Part shown: one piece after another, positions 18,001-25,793 of the stretch
Numbering within the stretch: position 1 is the first letter of the stretch
Layout of the letters: each line of letters starts with the position of its first letter
From: Jejuia algarum
Lineage (GTDB): Bacteria > Bacteroidota > Bacteroidia > Flavobacteriales > Flavobacteriaceae
Direction of reading: 5' to 3'
Assembly: GCA_947495775.1 (NCBI GenBank)
Contig: CANMAQ010000001.1
Location: forward strand, 310,001-374,000
Length of the DNA stretch: 64,000 bases
Notes under the pieces: generated by a model
What the model saw: only the letters and a program-made list of their open reading frames with translations
What the model was told of the DNA's origin: nothing
Databases searched by the model: none
Program-made: the position numbers and the translations under genes

Positions 18001-19579
18001 TACCGTCTAAAGGTGGGTTGGTAACCTGTGCAAATAATTGCTTAAAATAGTTTGAAATTAACTGCGGACGATCGGACAATACAGCCAATGGCGTATCAAT
18101 TCCCATAGACCCTAAAGCTTCTTTACCAACGATTGCCATTGGTGTAATCACTTCTTGAATGTCTTCGAACGTATAATTAAATAAACGCTGTCTTGTTTTA
18201 ATATCGATGGTTTCGATAGGACAGGTTTCGTTTGTATACGGTACGTCTTTTAAATGCAAACGTTCTTCGTTTAACCATGCTTTATAAGGACGTTGCGATA
18301 CTACTTTTGTTTTGATTTCTTCATCATCAATAATGCGGCCTTCGTTCATGTCTACCAAGAACATTTTACCAGGCTCTAGCCTACCATGAGACTCTACATC
18401 TTCTGGAGCAACTTCTACAACACCAACTTCAGAAGCCATGATTAATTTCCCACTCTTGGTCACTGTATATCGTGAAGGTCTTAAACCATTACGATCTAAT
18501 AATGCGCCTATATAATCACCATCTGTAAATGGTACAGAAGCAGGACCATCCCATGGTTCCATGATACAAGCATTGTATTCGTAAAATGCTTTACGCTCTT
18601 CAGACATGGTCGCGTGTTTCTCCCATGCCTCAGGAATCATCATCATCATGATTTCTGGAAGCGAACGGTCTGTATGCGTTAATAATTCTACAACCATATC
18701 CATAGACGCAGAATCTGACTTTCCAGGTAATATGATCGGGAATAACTTATCTATTTGCGGCCCAAAGACATCACTTTTCATGATTTCCTCACGTACACGC
18801 ATGCGACTCACATTACCACGAAGGGTATTGATTTCACCATTTTGACACATGAAGCGGAACGGTTGTGCCAGTTCCCATGTTGGCATTGTGTTCGTTGAGA
18901 AACGCTGATGTACTAAAGCCAAACGCGTTACTAAATCCTCCTGTTGTAAATCGGTATAATAAGGCCCTATATCTTCAGGCATAATGATACCCTTGTATAT
19001 CAATGTTGTTGTTGACAAACTTGGCACGTAAAAATACGAGCTTTCAGAAATTTTAGACGTGCTAACAGCATGCTCTGTAATTTTACGAGCCGCATATAAT
19101 TTTGCTTTAAACGTTGCTTCGTCTATAGCTTCACTTTTCCCAACAAATAATTGTTCAATATTAGGTTCTGATGCTAAAGCGATTTGTCCTAATTGTGACG
19201 AATCTACAGGCACTTCTCTCCACCCTAACACCGTTAAACCTTGTGCTAATACTTCTCTCTCGAATGTATCTTTACAAAATTTATATTGGTTTTGGTTTTT
19301 TGGTAAAAACACCATTCCAACGGCATAGTCTCTTTGTTCAGGAATATCAAAATCACACACACGCTTAAAGTAATCGTGAGGGATATCAATTAAAAGTCCG
19401 GCACCATCTCCTGTTCTACCATCGGCACTAACACCACCACGATGTTCCAGCTTTACTAGAATCTCTAAGGCATCGTGTATGATTTGATTTGTTTTCTCGC
19501 CTTTGAGATTACAAATAAAACCTGCGCCACAGTTTTCATGTTCAAATTCGGGGGAATATAATCCTTGTTTCTTCAGCAT
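15068..19579 (-). CDS. gltB: Glutamate synthase (NADPH) large subunit
   Basis: The 1,503-residue large subunit. An N-terminal class II glutamine amidotransferase releases ammonia, which travels through a tunnel to the FMN synthase domain. The frame opens at 19630, but the ATG at 19579 is preferred: it gives MLKKQGLYSPEFEHENCGAG, a 16-residue propeptide before the nucleophile Cys. Other marks are HQRFSTNT, RNGLRPSRY, the synthase FKTGAMSYGSIS, and the 3Fe-4S cluster CIMMRKCHLNTCPVG, ending in a beta-helix domain (GSAGQSFGAFG, GERFAVRNSGA). It pairs with gltD and diverges from the porin-amt genes. Confidence 0.97.
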   Translation of the reverse strand: MLKKQGLYSPEFEHENCGAGFICNLKGEKTNQIIHDALEILVKLEHRGGVSADGRTGDGAGLLIDIPHDYFKRVCDFDIPEQRDYAVGMVFLPKNQNQYKFCKDTFEREVLAQGLTVLGWREVPVDSSQLGQIALASEPNIEQLFVGKSEAIDEATFKAKLYAARKITEHAVSTSKISESSYFYVPSLSTTTLIYKGIIMPEDIGPYYTDLQQEDLVTRLALVHQRFSTNTMPTWELAQPFRFMCQNGEINTLRGNVSRMRVREEIMKSDVFGPQIDKLFPIILPGKSDSASMDMVVELLTHTDRSLPEIMMMMIPEAWEKHATMSEERKAFYEYNACIMEPWDGPASVPFTDGDYIGALLDRNGLRPSRYTVTKSGKLIMASEVGVVEVAPEDVESHGRLEPGKMFLVDMNEGRIIDDEEIKTKVVSQRPYKAWLNEERLHLKDVPYTNETCPIETIDIKTRQRLFNYTFEDIQEVITPMAIVGKEALGSMGIDTPLAVLSDRPQLISNYFKQLFAQVTNPPLDGIREEIVTDISLNLGKDRNIFSITERQCRKLRIQNPVISNADLEKIRTINIKGFKTETIQMLYPKAQGMNGLEDALDAIVVQIEKALERKTNIIILSDRGVNEENAPIPSLLACSYVNHQLNRLRKRSYFDIIIESAEPREPHHFATLFGYGASAINPYMVNEIIRMQVKEGFITGMDEQKAVDNFNKAIGKGILKVMNKIGISTLHSYRGSQIFEIVGFNSQFVEKYFPYTASRIEGIGLYEIEKEISERYKLAYPDKAIDKKLGLNIGGDYRWRRNGERHMFNPTTVSKLQQAVRLSDQKSYDVYAKAINEQSQNLMTIRGLFEFDNLDPIPLDEVEPWTEIVKRFKTGAMSYGSISREAHENLAIAMNRIGGKSNSGEGGEDRNRFQPDVNGDSRNSAIKQVASGRFGVTSHYLTNAREIQIKMAQGAKPGEGGQLPGEKVLPWIANARNSTPFVGLISPPPHHDIYSIEDLAQLIYDLKNANRDARINVKLVSEVGVGTIAAGVAKAKADVVLISGYDGGTGASPLTSLKHAGLPWELGLSEAQQTLVLNNLRSRIVVECDGQLKTGRDVAIAALLGAEEFGFATAPLVASGCIMMRKCHLNTCPVGIATQDKELRKNFKGTPEHVINFFYYIAEELRAIMAQLGFRTLAEMVGQTHKINANKAITHYKAKGLDLSSILHRPSAYSDLPVRNSEKQDHNLEKVLDFTILKDAHRALYRKEKTTLEYPISNIDRTVGAIVSNEISKIYGHLGLPEDTLNLNFTGSAGQSFGAFGAHGLTFSLEGNTNDYLGKGLSGAKLIIKKPTKADFAANENIIVGNVCLFGAVKGEAYINGIAGERFAVRNSGATTVVEGVGDHCCEYMTGGRVIVLGSTGRNFAAGMSGGIAYVYDPENKFTNGLCNTETIEFEAITSEDASELKGSIEKHALYTDSAIAKTLLEDWDNTLGHFVKVMPIEYKRALKRLETEEQMVEELTA

Positions 19580-20038
19580 AATCAACGATATATTTAAATT
19601 AAAAAAGCGTCGAAATACAAAGGTAGGCATTGGATTTAGATTTATAAAGCATCGTATTTCATTATTTCGATTTTTTAATAGATATAAAGCTAAAAATCGT
19701 TTTCTATCAATAATAGAGAAATATATTGTTAAATATTCAATACCATATATATAATGATAACTAAGAATCTCTAAATTTTTTATGAGAAATTATGTTTTTG
19801 TCAAAAAAAACGGCACTGAAACCTGTTAAATTTTGACAATTATTCAAATAATGAGGTTGTTAAAAATTCATAAAATTTAACAAAAAACAGAATACCTCTA
19901 AAAAAAAGGGGGTAAAATTTGAAAAATGATAAAAATAAACCATTAACCCCTCTTTTTTTAGGGGGGATGCTCTTTTTTAGATAGTTTAGCCGCTGTCTTA
20001 TAAATAATTTTAAAATTAATAACCAAAATTTAAACATT
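19580..20038. promoter_or_regulatory. Divergent gltB / porin control region
   Basis: This gene-free spacer holds the promoters of gltBD (left) and porin-amt-P-II-amt (right). It contains a 9-bp inverted repeat TTGTCAAAA (19798-19806) / TTTTGACAA (19831-19839). It also has a long imperfect inverted repeat: an 18-base arm at 19895-19912 and a 20-base arm at 19947-19966, each with C-rich and G-rich ends around an A- or T-tract. The second could fold in the porin leader RNA as a terminator or antiterminator. The regulatory role is inferred from position and symmetry. Confidence 0.5.
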
Positions 20039-21073
20039 ATGAAAAAATTAATTACACTCTCAATGCTTTTCGCAGCTTCTCTTGGTTTTGCTCAAGATGC
20101 TGAAGAAAAGAAAGTATCTATTAGCGGGTCTGTAGATACGTATTACAGAACGAATTTAACATCTACTGATGCTGCTCTACCTTTATTCGAAGACGGTTCT
20201 CCTACAGGTGAATTCGCAGCTCAAGCACCAGGAACATCTTTTGCTAACCAAACAGGTTTCGCTCTAGGTTTTGCAAATTTAATAGCGACTTACGAAGGTG
20301 AAAAAACTGGAGCTGTTGCTGATTTGGCATTTGGAACAAGAGCATTTCAATCAGTAGGAGGAGATACAGATCTTTTCATCAATCAATTATATGCTTACTG
20401 GAATGTTTCTGATGTTACAACCTTAACTTTGGGTCGTTTCAACACCTATTTAGGTTATGAAGTAATTTCTCCAGTAGGAAACTTCAATTATAGCACATCG
20501 TATTTATTCTCTAGCGGTCCTTTCTCTCATGTAGGATTAAAAGCTGATTTCGCTTTATCTGATGATTTCAGTTTAATGGCTGCAATAATGAATGCTACAG
20601 ATACAAACAACAACCTTACAGGTGATTATGCTTTAGGTCTTCAATTAGGCTACAAAGGACAATTCTTAAACTTCTACTATGACAACGATGCTGTCTTAGG
20701 GTTTGAGGTTGATTACACAGGTGGATTCGATTTATCTGATGAATTTTACTTAGGGATCAACGCTGCTTACCAAAACAGTAATGACGCTGGGTTCTATGGC
20801 GCTGCATTATATCCTCAATATGCATTATCTGACGATTTCACTCTTGGATTAAGAGGTGAATTTTTCGGTACTTATGTAGATATTGACGGTGTTGATGATA
20901 ACACCATTTTTGCTACAACGTTAACAGGTAGCTATTCAATAGAAAACTTAACTATCAAACCTGAGATCAGATTAGATTCTTTTGGAAACGATGTTGAGCC
21001 TTTCGTTGATGGTGACTTAGAAGCTACAAGTAGCTTAGCATCTTTTACTTTAGCTGCAATCTACGCATTCTAA
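20039..21073 (+). CDS. Outer membrane beta-barrel porin
   Basis: A 344-residue secreted protein with the signal peptide MKKLITLSMLFAASLGFAQ, then about 325 residues of alternating hydrophobic and polar strands rich in Gly, Tyr and Asp. It ends in the aromatic LAAIYAF, typical of barrel proteins handled by BAM. It starts the cluster porin - amt - P-II - amt, so passage of ammonium or another small nitrogen source through the outer membrane is a likely role. The exact porin family is not recognised. The strong hairpin at 21127-21160 separates it from amt. Confidence 0.8.
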   Translation: MKKLITLSMLFAASLGFAQDAEEKKVSISGSVDTYYRTNLTSTDAALPLFEDGSPTGEFAAQAPGTSFANQTGFALGFANLIATYEGEKTGAVADLAFGTRAFQSVGGDTDLFINQLYAYWNVSDVTTLTLGRFNTYLGYEVISPVGNFNYSTSYLFSSGPFSHVGLKADFALSDDFSLMAAIMNATDTNNNLTGDYALGLQLGYKGQFLNFYYDNDAVLGFEVDYTGGFDLSDEFYLGINAAYQNSNDAGFYGAALYPQYALSDDFTLGLRGEFFGTYVDIDGVDDNTIFATTLTGSYSIENLTIKPEIRLDSFGNDVEPFVDGDLEATSSLASFTLAAIYAF

Positions 21074-21126
21074 GTTAAGAAAGCATATCAATACAAATAC
21101 AACAACACAACACTAATAAAGAATGA

Positions 21127-21162
21127 GCAAGTTCTTTTAATCCGTAAAGAACTTGCTTTTAT
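21127..21162 (+). terminator. Hairpin after porin gene
   Basis: GCAAGTTCTTT and AAAGAACTTGC, an 11-bp perfect stem with an 8-base loop followed by TTTTATT, lies between porin and the first amt. It would lower read-through into amt. Confidence 0.85.
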
Positions 21163-21201
21163 TCTCTCTCTTTAAAACATTAACCGTTAAATTTATTTAT
21201 T

Positions 21202-22467
21202 ATGTCTATATATAATATACCCTTTTTAATTCAAGATACCGCCGCAGTAGAAGGCGACATGGGAATGTTATGGATGCTTATTTCTGGTATTCTAGTATTC
21301 TTAATGCAAGCAGGATTCACCTTAGTGGAGTCTGGTATGACACGTTCTAAAAACGTGGTAAACATCGCGATGAAAAACGTTTTGGATATCGCCGTAGGTT
21401 CCTTAGTATTTTGGTTTGTTGGGTACTCTCTTATGTATGGAGATACTAACGGTTGGATTGGCTGGAGTGGTTTCGCCTACAACCAAGGCCCTGCCGATTT
21501 GTTTTTCCAAACGGTTTTCTGTGCTACAGCAGCAACAATTGTTTCTGGAGCTATTGCAGGTAGAACAAAATATACAACATACATCATATTTTCAATTATA
21601 ATCACTGCTTTTATATACCCTGTAGCTGGTGGATGGCAATGGAATGGCGATGGTTGGTTAGCTAAAATGGGCTTTATCGATTTCGCTGGATCTTCTATTG
21701 TACATGCCGTTGGTGGATGGGCTGCATTAGTTGCTGCCATCTTAGTAGGACCAAGATTAGGGAAGTATATCGATGGTAAAGCGGTATCTATACCAGGACA
21801 CAACAAATTATTAGCCACTATAGGTGTTTTCATCTTATGGTTTGGATGGTTTGGTTTTAACGGTGGTTCACAATTAGCATGGGGTGGCGATGACGCTACT
21901 GGTGCTTCTATGGTGGTATTAGTAACTAACCTTGCGGCTTCTGCAGGTGCTATCGGTGCTTTAGTATTATCTTGGGTAAAGTATGGTAAACCAAATTTAG
22001 ACATGACGCTTAATGGTGCTTTAGCTGGTTTAGTAAGTATTACTGCTGGTTGTGGTAACATGAGTGAGAGTGGTGCTATATTAGCTGGTTTCATTGGTGG
22101 TATTATTGTGGTATTCGCTATGGAGTTGATAGAACAAAAACTTAAGATTGATGATGCTGTAGGTGCTGTATCTGTACACGGTGTGTGTGGTGCTTGGGGT
22201 ACTTTAGTTATTGGTCTTTGGGGTGTAGATGGTGATACTGCTATTGGTTTATTTAATGGTGGCGGTTCAGCACAATTTGTAACACAATTAATAGGGACTT
22301 TAGCTTATGCTGTTTGGGCATTGCTAACCTCTTTTATATTCTTATTTGCCTTAAAGAAAACAGTTGGATTAAGAGTAACAGAAAAAGAAGAAATCGAAGG
22401 TTTAGATCTTTCAGAACACGGTGCTCTAGCTTACCCAGGTAAGAGACAGAGAGAAATGGAAGACTAA
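21202..22467 (+). CDS. amt: Ammonium transporter (first copy)
   Basis: A 421-residue Amt/MEP/Rh channel with about 11 membrane helices. It conducts ammonium across the inner membrane as a trimer. The twin pore histidines lie in SSIVHAVGGWAALVAA and AVSVHGVCGAWGTL. The conserved FMQAGFTLVESGMTRSKN and FFQTVFCATAATIVSGA blocks are present. The cytosolic tail VGLRVTEKEEIEGLDLSEHG is the segment that interacts with P-II proteins. It is followed by its own hairpin, then P-II and a second amt. Nitrogen control is expected from the neighbours. Confidence 0.97.
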   Translation: MSIYNIPFLIQDTAAVEGDMGMLWMLISGILVFLMQAGFTLVESGMTRSKNVVNIAMKNVLDIAVGSLVFWFVGYSLMYGDTNGWIGWSGFAYNQGPADLFFQTVFCATAATIVSGAIAGRTKYTTYIIFSIIITAFIYPVAGGWQWNGDGWLAKMGFIDFAGSSIVHAVGGWAALVAAILVGPRLGKYIDGKAVSIPGHNKLLATIGVFILWFGWFGFNGGSQLAWGGDDATGASMVVLVTNLAASAGAIGALVLSWVKYGKPNLDMTLNGALAGLVSITAGCGNMSESGAILAGFIGGIIVVFAMELIEQKLKIDDAVGAVSVHGVCGAWGTLVIGLWGVDGDTAIGLFNGGGSAQFVTQLIGTLAYAVWALLTSFIFLFALKKTVGLRVTEKEEIEGLDLSEHGALAYPGKRQREMED

Positions 22468-22501
22468 ATATACCTTTTAAACTTTAAGTATATAATTAAA
22501 G

Positions 22502-22540
22502 AAAGAATGCCTGAAGCTAAAGCTTCACGGCATTCTTTTC
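22502..22540 (+). terminator. Bipartite hairpin between amt and P-II genes
   Basis: AAAGAATGCC / GGCATTCTTT form the outer stem and TGAAGCT / AGCTTCA the inner stem, with a bulged C between them and a T-run after. It resembles a complete terminator 34 bases past the amt stop. Confidence 0.85.
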
Positions 22541-22641
22541 ATATAGACAAATAGGAGTATTACAAGAAAAACAACTCACAAGCTGTTTTATTTCAATAAT
22601 AACTTCTTATTTTAGAAGTCTAACTAAATCATAAAGATACA

Positions 22642-22980
22642 ATGAAAAAAATTGAAGCAATTATAAGAAAATCCAAATACAGCAGTGTTAGAGATGCACT
22701 GCACAATGTTGGTGTTAACTTTTTCTCATATTGGGATGTTACAGGTCTTGGAAACGAAAAAGAAGGCCATGTCTACAGAGGTGTTTCTTATAGCACAAGT
22801 GACATACAACGCAGACACTTATCTATCGTAGTTAATGACGATTTCGAAGAAGTTACAATCAAAGCCTTATTAGATGCTGCTGCCACAGGAGAAGTTGGTG
22901 ACGGTAAAATATTCGTTTCTGATGTTAACGAATGTTACCGTATTCGCACAGGAGAAAAAGGCTCAGACACTTTAAAATAA
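22642..22980 (+). CDS. glnK: P-II nitrogen regulatory protein (GlnK-like)
   Basis: A 112-residue signalling trimer that reads 2-oxoglutarate and ATP/ADP and gates Amt channels. Family marks are MKKIEAIIRKSK, the B-loop ATGEVGDGKIFV and the C-loop YRIRTGEKGSD, with the nucleotide-binding Lys and the two Arg present. The T-loop keeps YRG, whose Arg plugs Amt, and Tyr50, equivalent to the uridylylated Tyr51 of E. coli. It is one residue shorter, and the 2-oxoglutarate/Mg ligand Gln39 is Glu (GLGNEKEGHVYRG). Lying between two amt genes, it most likely controls both. Confidence 0.93.
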   Translation: MKKIEAIIRKSKYSSVRDALHNVGVNFFSYWDVTGLGNEKEGHVYRGVSYSTSDIQRRHLSIVVNDDFEEVTIKALLDAAATGEVGDGKIFVSDVNECYRIRTGEKGSDTLK

Positions 22981-23011
22981 GATTTAACACTAACACATTT
23001 TACACTACATT

Positions 23012-24238
23012 ATGGAATTATTAACAACCAATAACGTATGGATGATGATCTGTACGGCGCTTGTCTTCTTTATGCATACAGGGTTTGCATTTTTAGAAAT
23101 AGGCTTAACACGACAAAAAAACACGATCAATATTTTATTTAAAAATATTTTCATCATAACCGTTGGCTTACTCCTTTATTATATCGCAGGGTTTAACTTA
23201 ATGTACCCTGGATTCGCAGAAGGTTCTGCCGGTATTATTGATTTTGCAGGGTTTGGTATTACGCCTCCTGAAAATGGCATGACACCAGAATACGCCGATG
23301 GTGGTTACACATGGTGGACAGATTTCTTATTTCAAGGTATGTTTGCTGCAACTGCAGCAACTATAGTATCTGGAGCTGTAGCAGAACGTATGAAAATTGG
23401 TCCTTTTATGATTTTCACAGTAATTTACGTAGGTCTTGTATACCCAATTGCTGGTTCATGGAAATGGGGTGGCGGATTTTTAGATCAAATGGGCTTTTAC
23501 GATTTCGCAGGTTCGACTTTAGTACACTCTGTAGGTGGCTGGGCTGCTTTAGTAGCAGTATGGTTATTAGGAGCACGTATTGGCAAATTTAAGGACGGAA
23601 AACCTCAAGCGATTCCAGGCCACAATATTCCTTTAGCAACTGCTGGGGTACTTATCCTATGGTTAGGATGGTTTGGTTTTAACGGAGGATCGGTACTTTC
23701 TGCAGATCCAGAATTAACATCTTTAACCTTAGTAACAACCTGTTTAGCTGCTGCAGCTGGTGGTGTTGTTGCTGCTTTTGTATCGTTACTTAAGTACAAA
23801 AACTTAGATTTAACGATGTTCTTAAATGGTATTTTAGGAGGTTTAGTAGGAATTACTGCTGGAGCAGACGTTATGACACCAGAAAGCGCCATCCTTATAG
23901 GCGCAATAGCTGGAGCACTAATTGTATTTGCTGTAGCCTTTGTAGACGCTATTAAATTAGACGACCCTGTTGGTGCTATTGCTGTACACCTTATTTGTGG
24001 TGTATGGGGTACCTTAGCTGTTGGTATCTTCTCTACAAACCCGGAACATACATTCTTAATCCAATTAACAGGTGTTGCATGTTATGCTGCATTCTGTTTA
24101 GTATCTGCATTCTTAATTATATTCACCCTTAAGAAAACAGTTGGTATTAGAGTTTCTGAACGTGAAGAATTAGAAGGTTTAGATGCTCATGAACATGGTA
24201 TGGATGCGTATCCAGACTTTAGATTGAACGAACACTAA
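23012..24238 (+). CDS. amt: Ammonium transporter (second copy)
   Basis: A 408-residue Amt channel. It has twin histidines in STLVHSVGGWAALVAV and AIAVHLICGVWGTLAVGI, the FLFQGMFAATAATIVSGA block and the P-II-facing tail VGIRVSEREELEGLDAHEHG. It is clearly a paralogue of the copy at 21202-22467 rather than a recent duplicate, since residues differ along the whole length. It starts 31 bases after the P-II stop with no hairpin between, so these two are cotranscribed. That closer link suggests this copy is the main P-II partner. Confidence 0.97.
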   Translation: MELLTTNNVWMMICTALVFFMHTGFAFLEIGLTRQKNTINILFKNIFIITVGLLLYYIAGFNLMYPGFAEGSAGIIDFAGFGITPPENGMTPEYADGGYTWWTDFLFQGMFAATAATIVSGAVAERMKIGPFMIFTVIYVGLVYPIAGSWKWGGGFLDQMGFYDFAGSTLVHSVGGWAALVAVWLLGARIGKFKDGKPQAIPGHNIPLATAGVLILWLGWFGFNGGSVLSADPELTSLTLVTTCLAAAAGGVVAAFVSLLKYKNLDLTMFLNGILGGLVGITAGADVMTPESAILIGAIAGALIVFAVAFVDAIKLDDPVGAIAVHLICGVWGTLAVGIFSTNPEHTFLIQLTGVACYAAFCLVSAFLIIFTLKKTVGIRVSEREELEGLDAHEHGMDAYPDFRLNEH

Positions 24239-24264
24239 ACATAACGCTTATACTTTAGTTCTAT

Positions 24265-24304
24265 AAAAATGCCTCACTAGTTAAAACTAGTGAGGCATTT
24301 TTTA
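24265..24304 (+). terminator. Terminator of P-II - amt unit
   Basis: A long perfect stem (about 17 bp, core GCCTCACTAG / CTAGTGAGGC) with a very short loop and flanking A/T runs lies 26 bases after the second amt. Confidence 0.9.
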
Positions 24305-24449
24305 TGCTCAAAACTTATATGTAACAGCTTTGTTTTATACTATAACCTCACACCATGTTCTAATATAGCGCCTCAACTGAACTGTATTAGACTGTTAATA
24401 AACACTTAGAACAACTCCACTCATAGGTTCTACACAAACATCTTTAAAT

Positions 24450-25616
24450 TCAACGCGTAATAGATTTAAGTGCTGCAATGTCTTTTTTACTAAACATGTG
24501 CTTAAGGCGGCTTAAAGCATTTTTATGAAATTGCAATTCAAAGGCTTCTTTAGTGGTTATTTCAACTTGAAGCGCTGCACTAAGCGCTGCTATATGGCTA
24601 TGATAGATTCTATTTAAGACCAAAAACTTTTCATGATTACCATCTTTAATTTGGGTTTGAAGACGGTTTTGTGTCATTGTGCACCCCTCCAGTGCAATAA
24701 GGGTTCTCCTGTTTTTAAAAAATAAGCGCCGCTCTACAAGAAAGAAACTACCATTCTCTTTTATAAGCCTTACAATTTTTCCTTTTTTAATTTTACCTGT
24801 TTGCCTTGCCATGAATACCAAAATAGACACCTCTCCATCCTTAGATAAAATAGATGTTTTTCGTTTGAATACATTTAAAACAGGGTAAATTATAAAGTAT
24901 TTCGTCCTATTAACAAGGCGCATGGAGCGGCGGTAAAATACCATCGCAACTAAAAACATGGCAACCGAAATCACTACCGAAGTTAAAGGACTTACAATAC
25001 TAATAACTACAAAGAGTAGTGTAAGCACTATTTTTAGCACCTCTATAATAGAATCTATAAAAGGCACAGGAGACAAAAAGATAAGGATATCCAAGAAAAG
25101 CCGCACGCTCATCACAACCACCAGAAAATACATGGACACGAGTAAAACAAGCGCTGTTTTAAATCCTATTGAAAAAAAACCTGCTTCAAACACCACCTGG
25201 TGGTCTGTTGGACTGCTCGCTAAAAATGTTGGCGCTAACATTATAAAAAAATTAATAATCAAAGCCGCATGATTGGAGAGGTAATTATCAGCCAAAGCAA
25301 TGGTTGCTGTTGCTTTGTTGGTTTTAAAAATTGTTCCCACAACAGCCGTAAACACAAATAACAACCCAAAAAAAGTTAATACGAACCAATTGTCAAAAAA
25401 GGGATTCGTAGCTACAAAAGCATTATGAAAACCTACTTTTGCACATATAGACGTCATAAATACAGTTGCATAAGGATTAATACCCATGGGTGCTAATTGT
25501 GCAAATTGCTCAACCAGACCAGAATTTTGATGTAAAGCGGCTTGTGCGTCTTCACTATTAACTTCTGCCATAGCTAAGAACGGCACTACTAAAAGTAAAA
25601 CAAGTATTTTCTTCAT
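24450..25616 (-). CDS. Multi-pass membrane protein, DUF4126-like N-terminus
   Basis: A 388-residue protein with a signal peptide (MKKILVLLLVVPFLAMA). GINPYATVFMTSICAKVG near residue 47 resembles the start of DUF4126 membrane proteins. Five or six hydrophobic segments follow to about residue 245. A soluble, basic C-terminal half has beta-rich VRLIKENGSFFLVERRLFFKNRRTL and ends in a helical region. No catalytic motif is recognised. It stands alone, antisense-facing the amt cluster. A role in the envelope is all that can be said. Confidence 0.6.
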   Translation of the reverse strand: MKKILVLLLVVPFLAMAEVNSEDAQAALHQNSGLVEQFAQLAPMGINPYATVFMTSICAKVGFHNAFVATNPFFDNWFVLTFFGLLFVFTAVVGTIFKTNKATATIALADNYLSNHAALIINFFIMLAPTFLASSPTDHQVVFEAGFFSIGFKTALVLLVSMYFLVVVMSVRLFLDILIFLSPVPFIDSIIEVLKIVLTLLFVVISIVSPLTSVVISVAMFLVAMVFYRRSMRLVNRTKYFIIYPVLNVFKRKTSILSKDGEVSILVFMARQTGKIKKGKIVRLIKENGSFFLVERRLFFKNRRTLIALEGCTMTQNRLQTQIKDGNHEKFLVLNRIYHSHIAALSAALQVEITTKEAFELQFHKNALSRLKHMFSKKDIAALKSITR

Positions 25617-25735
25617 TTAAAATGCATTAAGGGTTATCGGCAGCTATTACTACTACACTCCTGTAAATTTATACATTCATATGTAAATTCAAAATACTAA
25701 AACAAATTTTCAAAAGAAACCTGTGCTATCAAAAA

Positions 25736-25766
25736 AAAATAGCACCTGTTTCCAAGTGCTATTTTA
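25736..25766 (-). terminator. Terminator after glyS
   Basis: AAATAGCAC and GTGCTATTT arms with a 10-base loop and T/A runs on both sides lie 28 bases past the glyS stop. Confidence 0.85.
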
Positions 25767-25793
25767 AATTATTTTAAAGAGGTATGCTAGGGC

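Noticed and set aside
21477..22094. 205-codon minus-strand frame inside the first amt gene
   Set aside because: It is an antisense shadow of a strongly conserved transporter; its Pro/Ala-rich product follows from the codon pattern of the real gene.
22642..22980. T-loop change of the P-II protein as a sequencing error
   Set aside because: The frame is intact over all 112 codons and motifs on both sides are in register, so a real one-residue difference is more likely.
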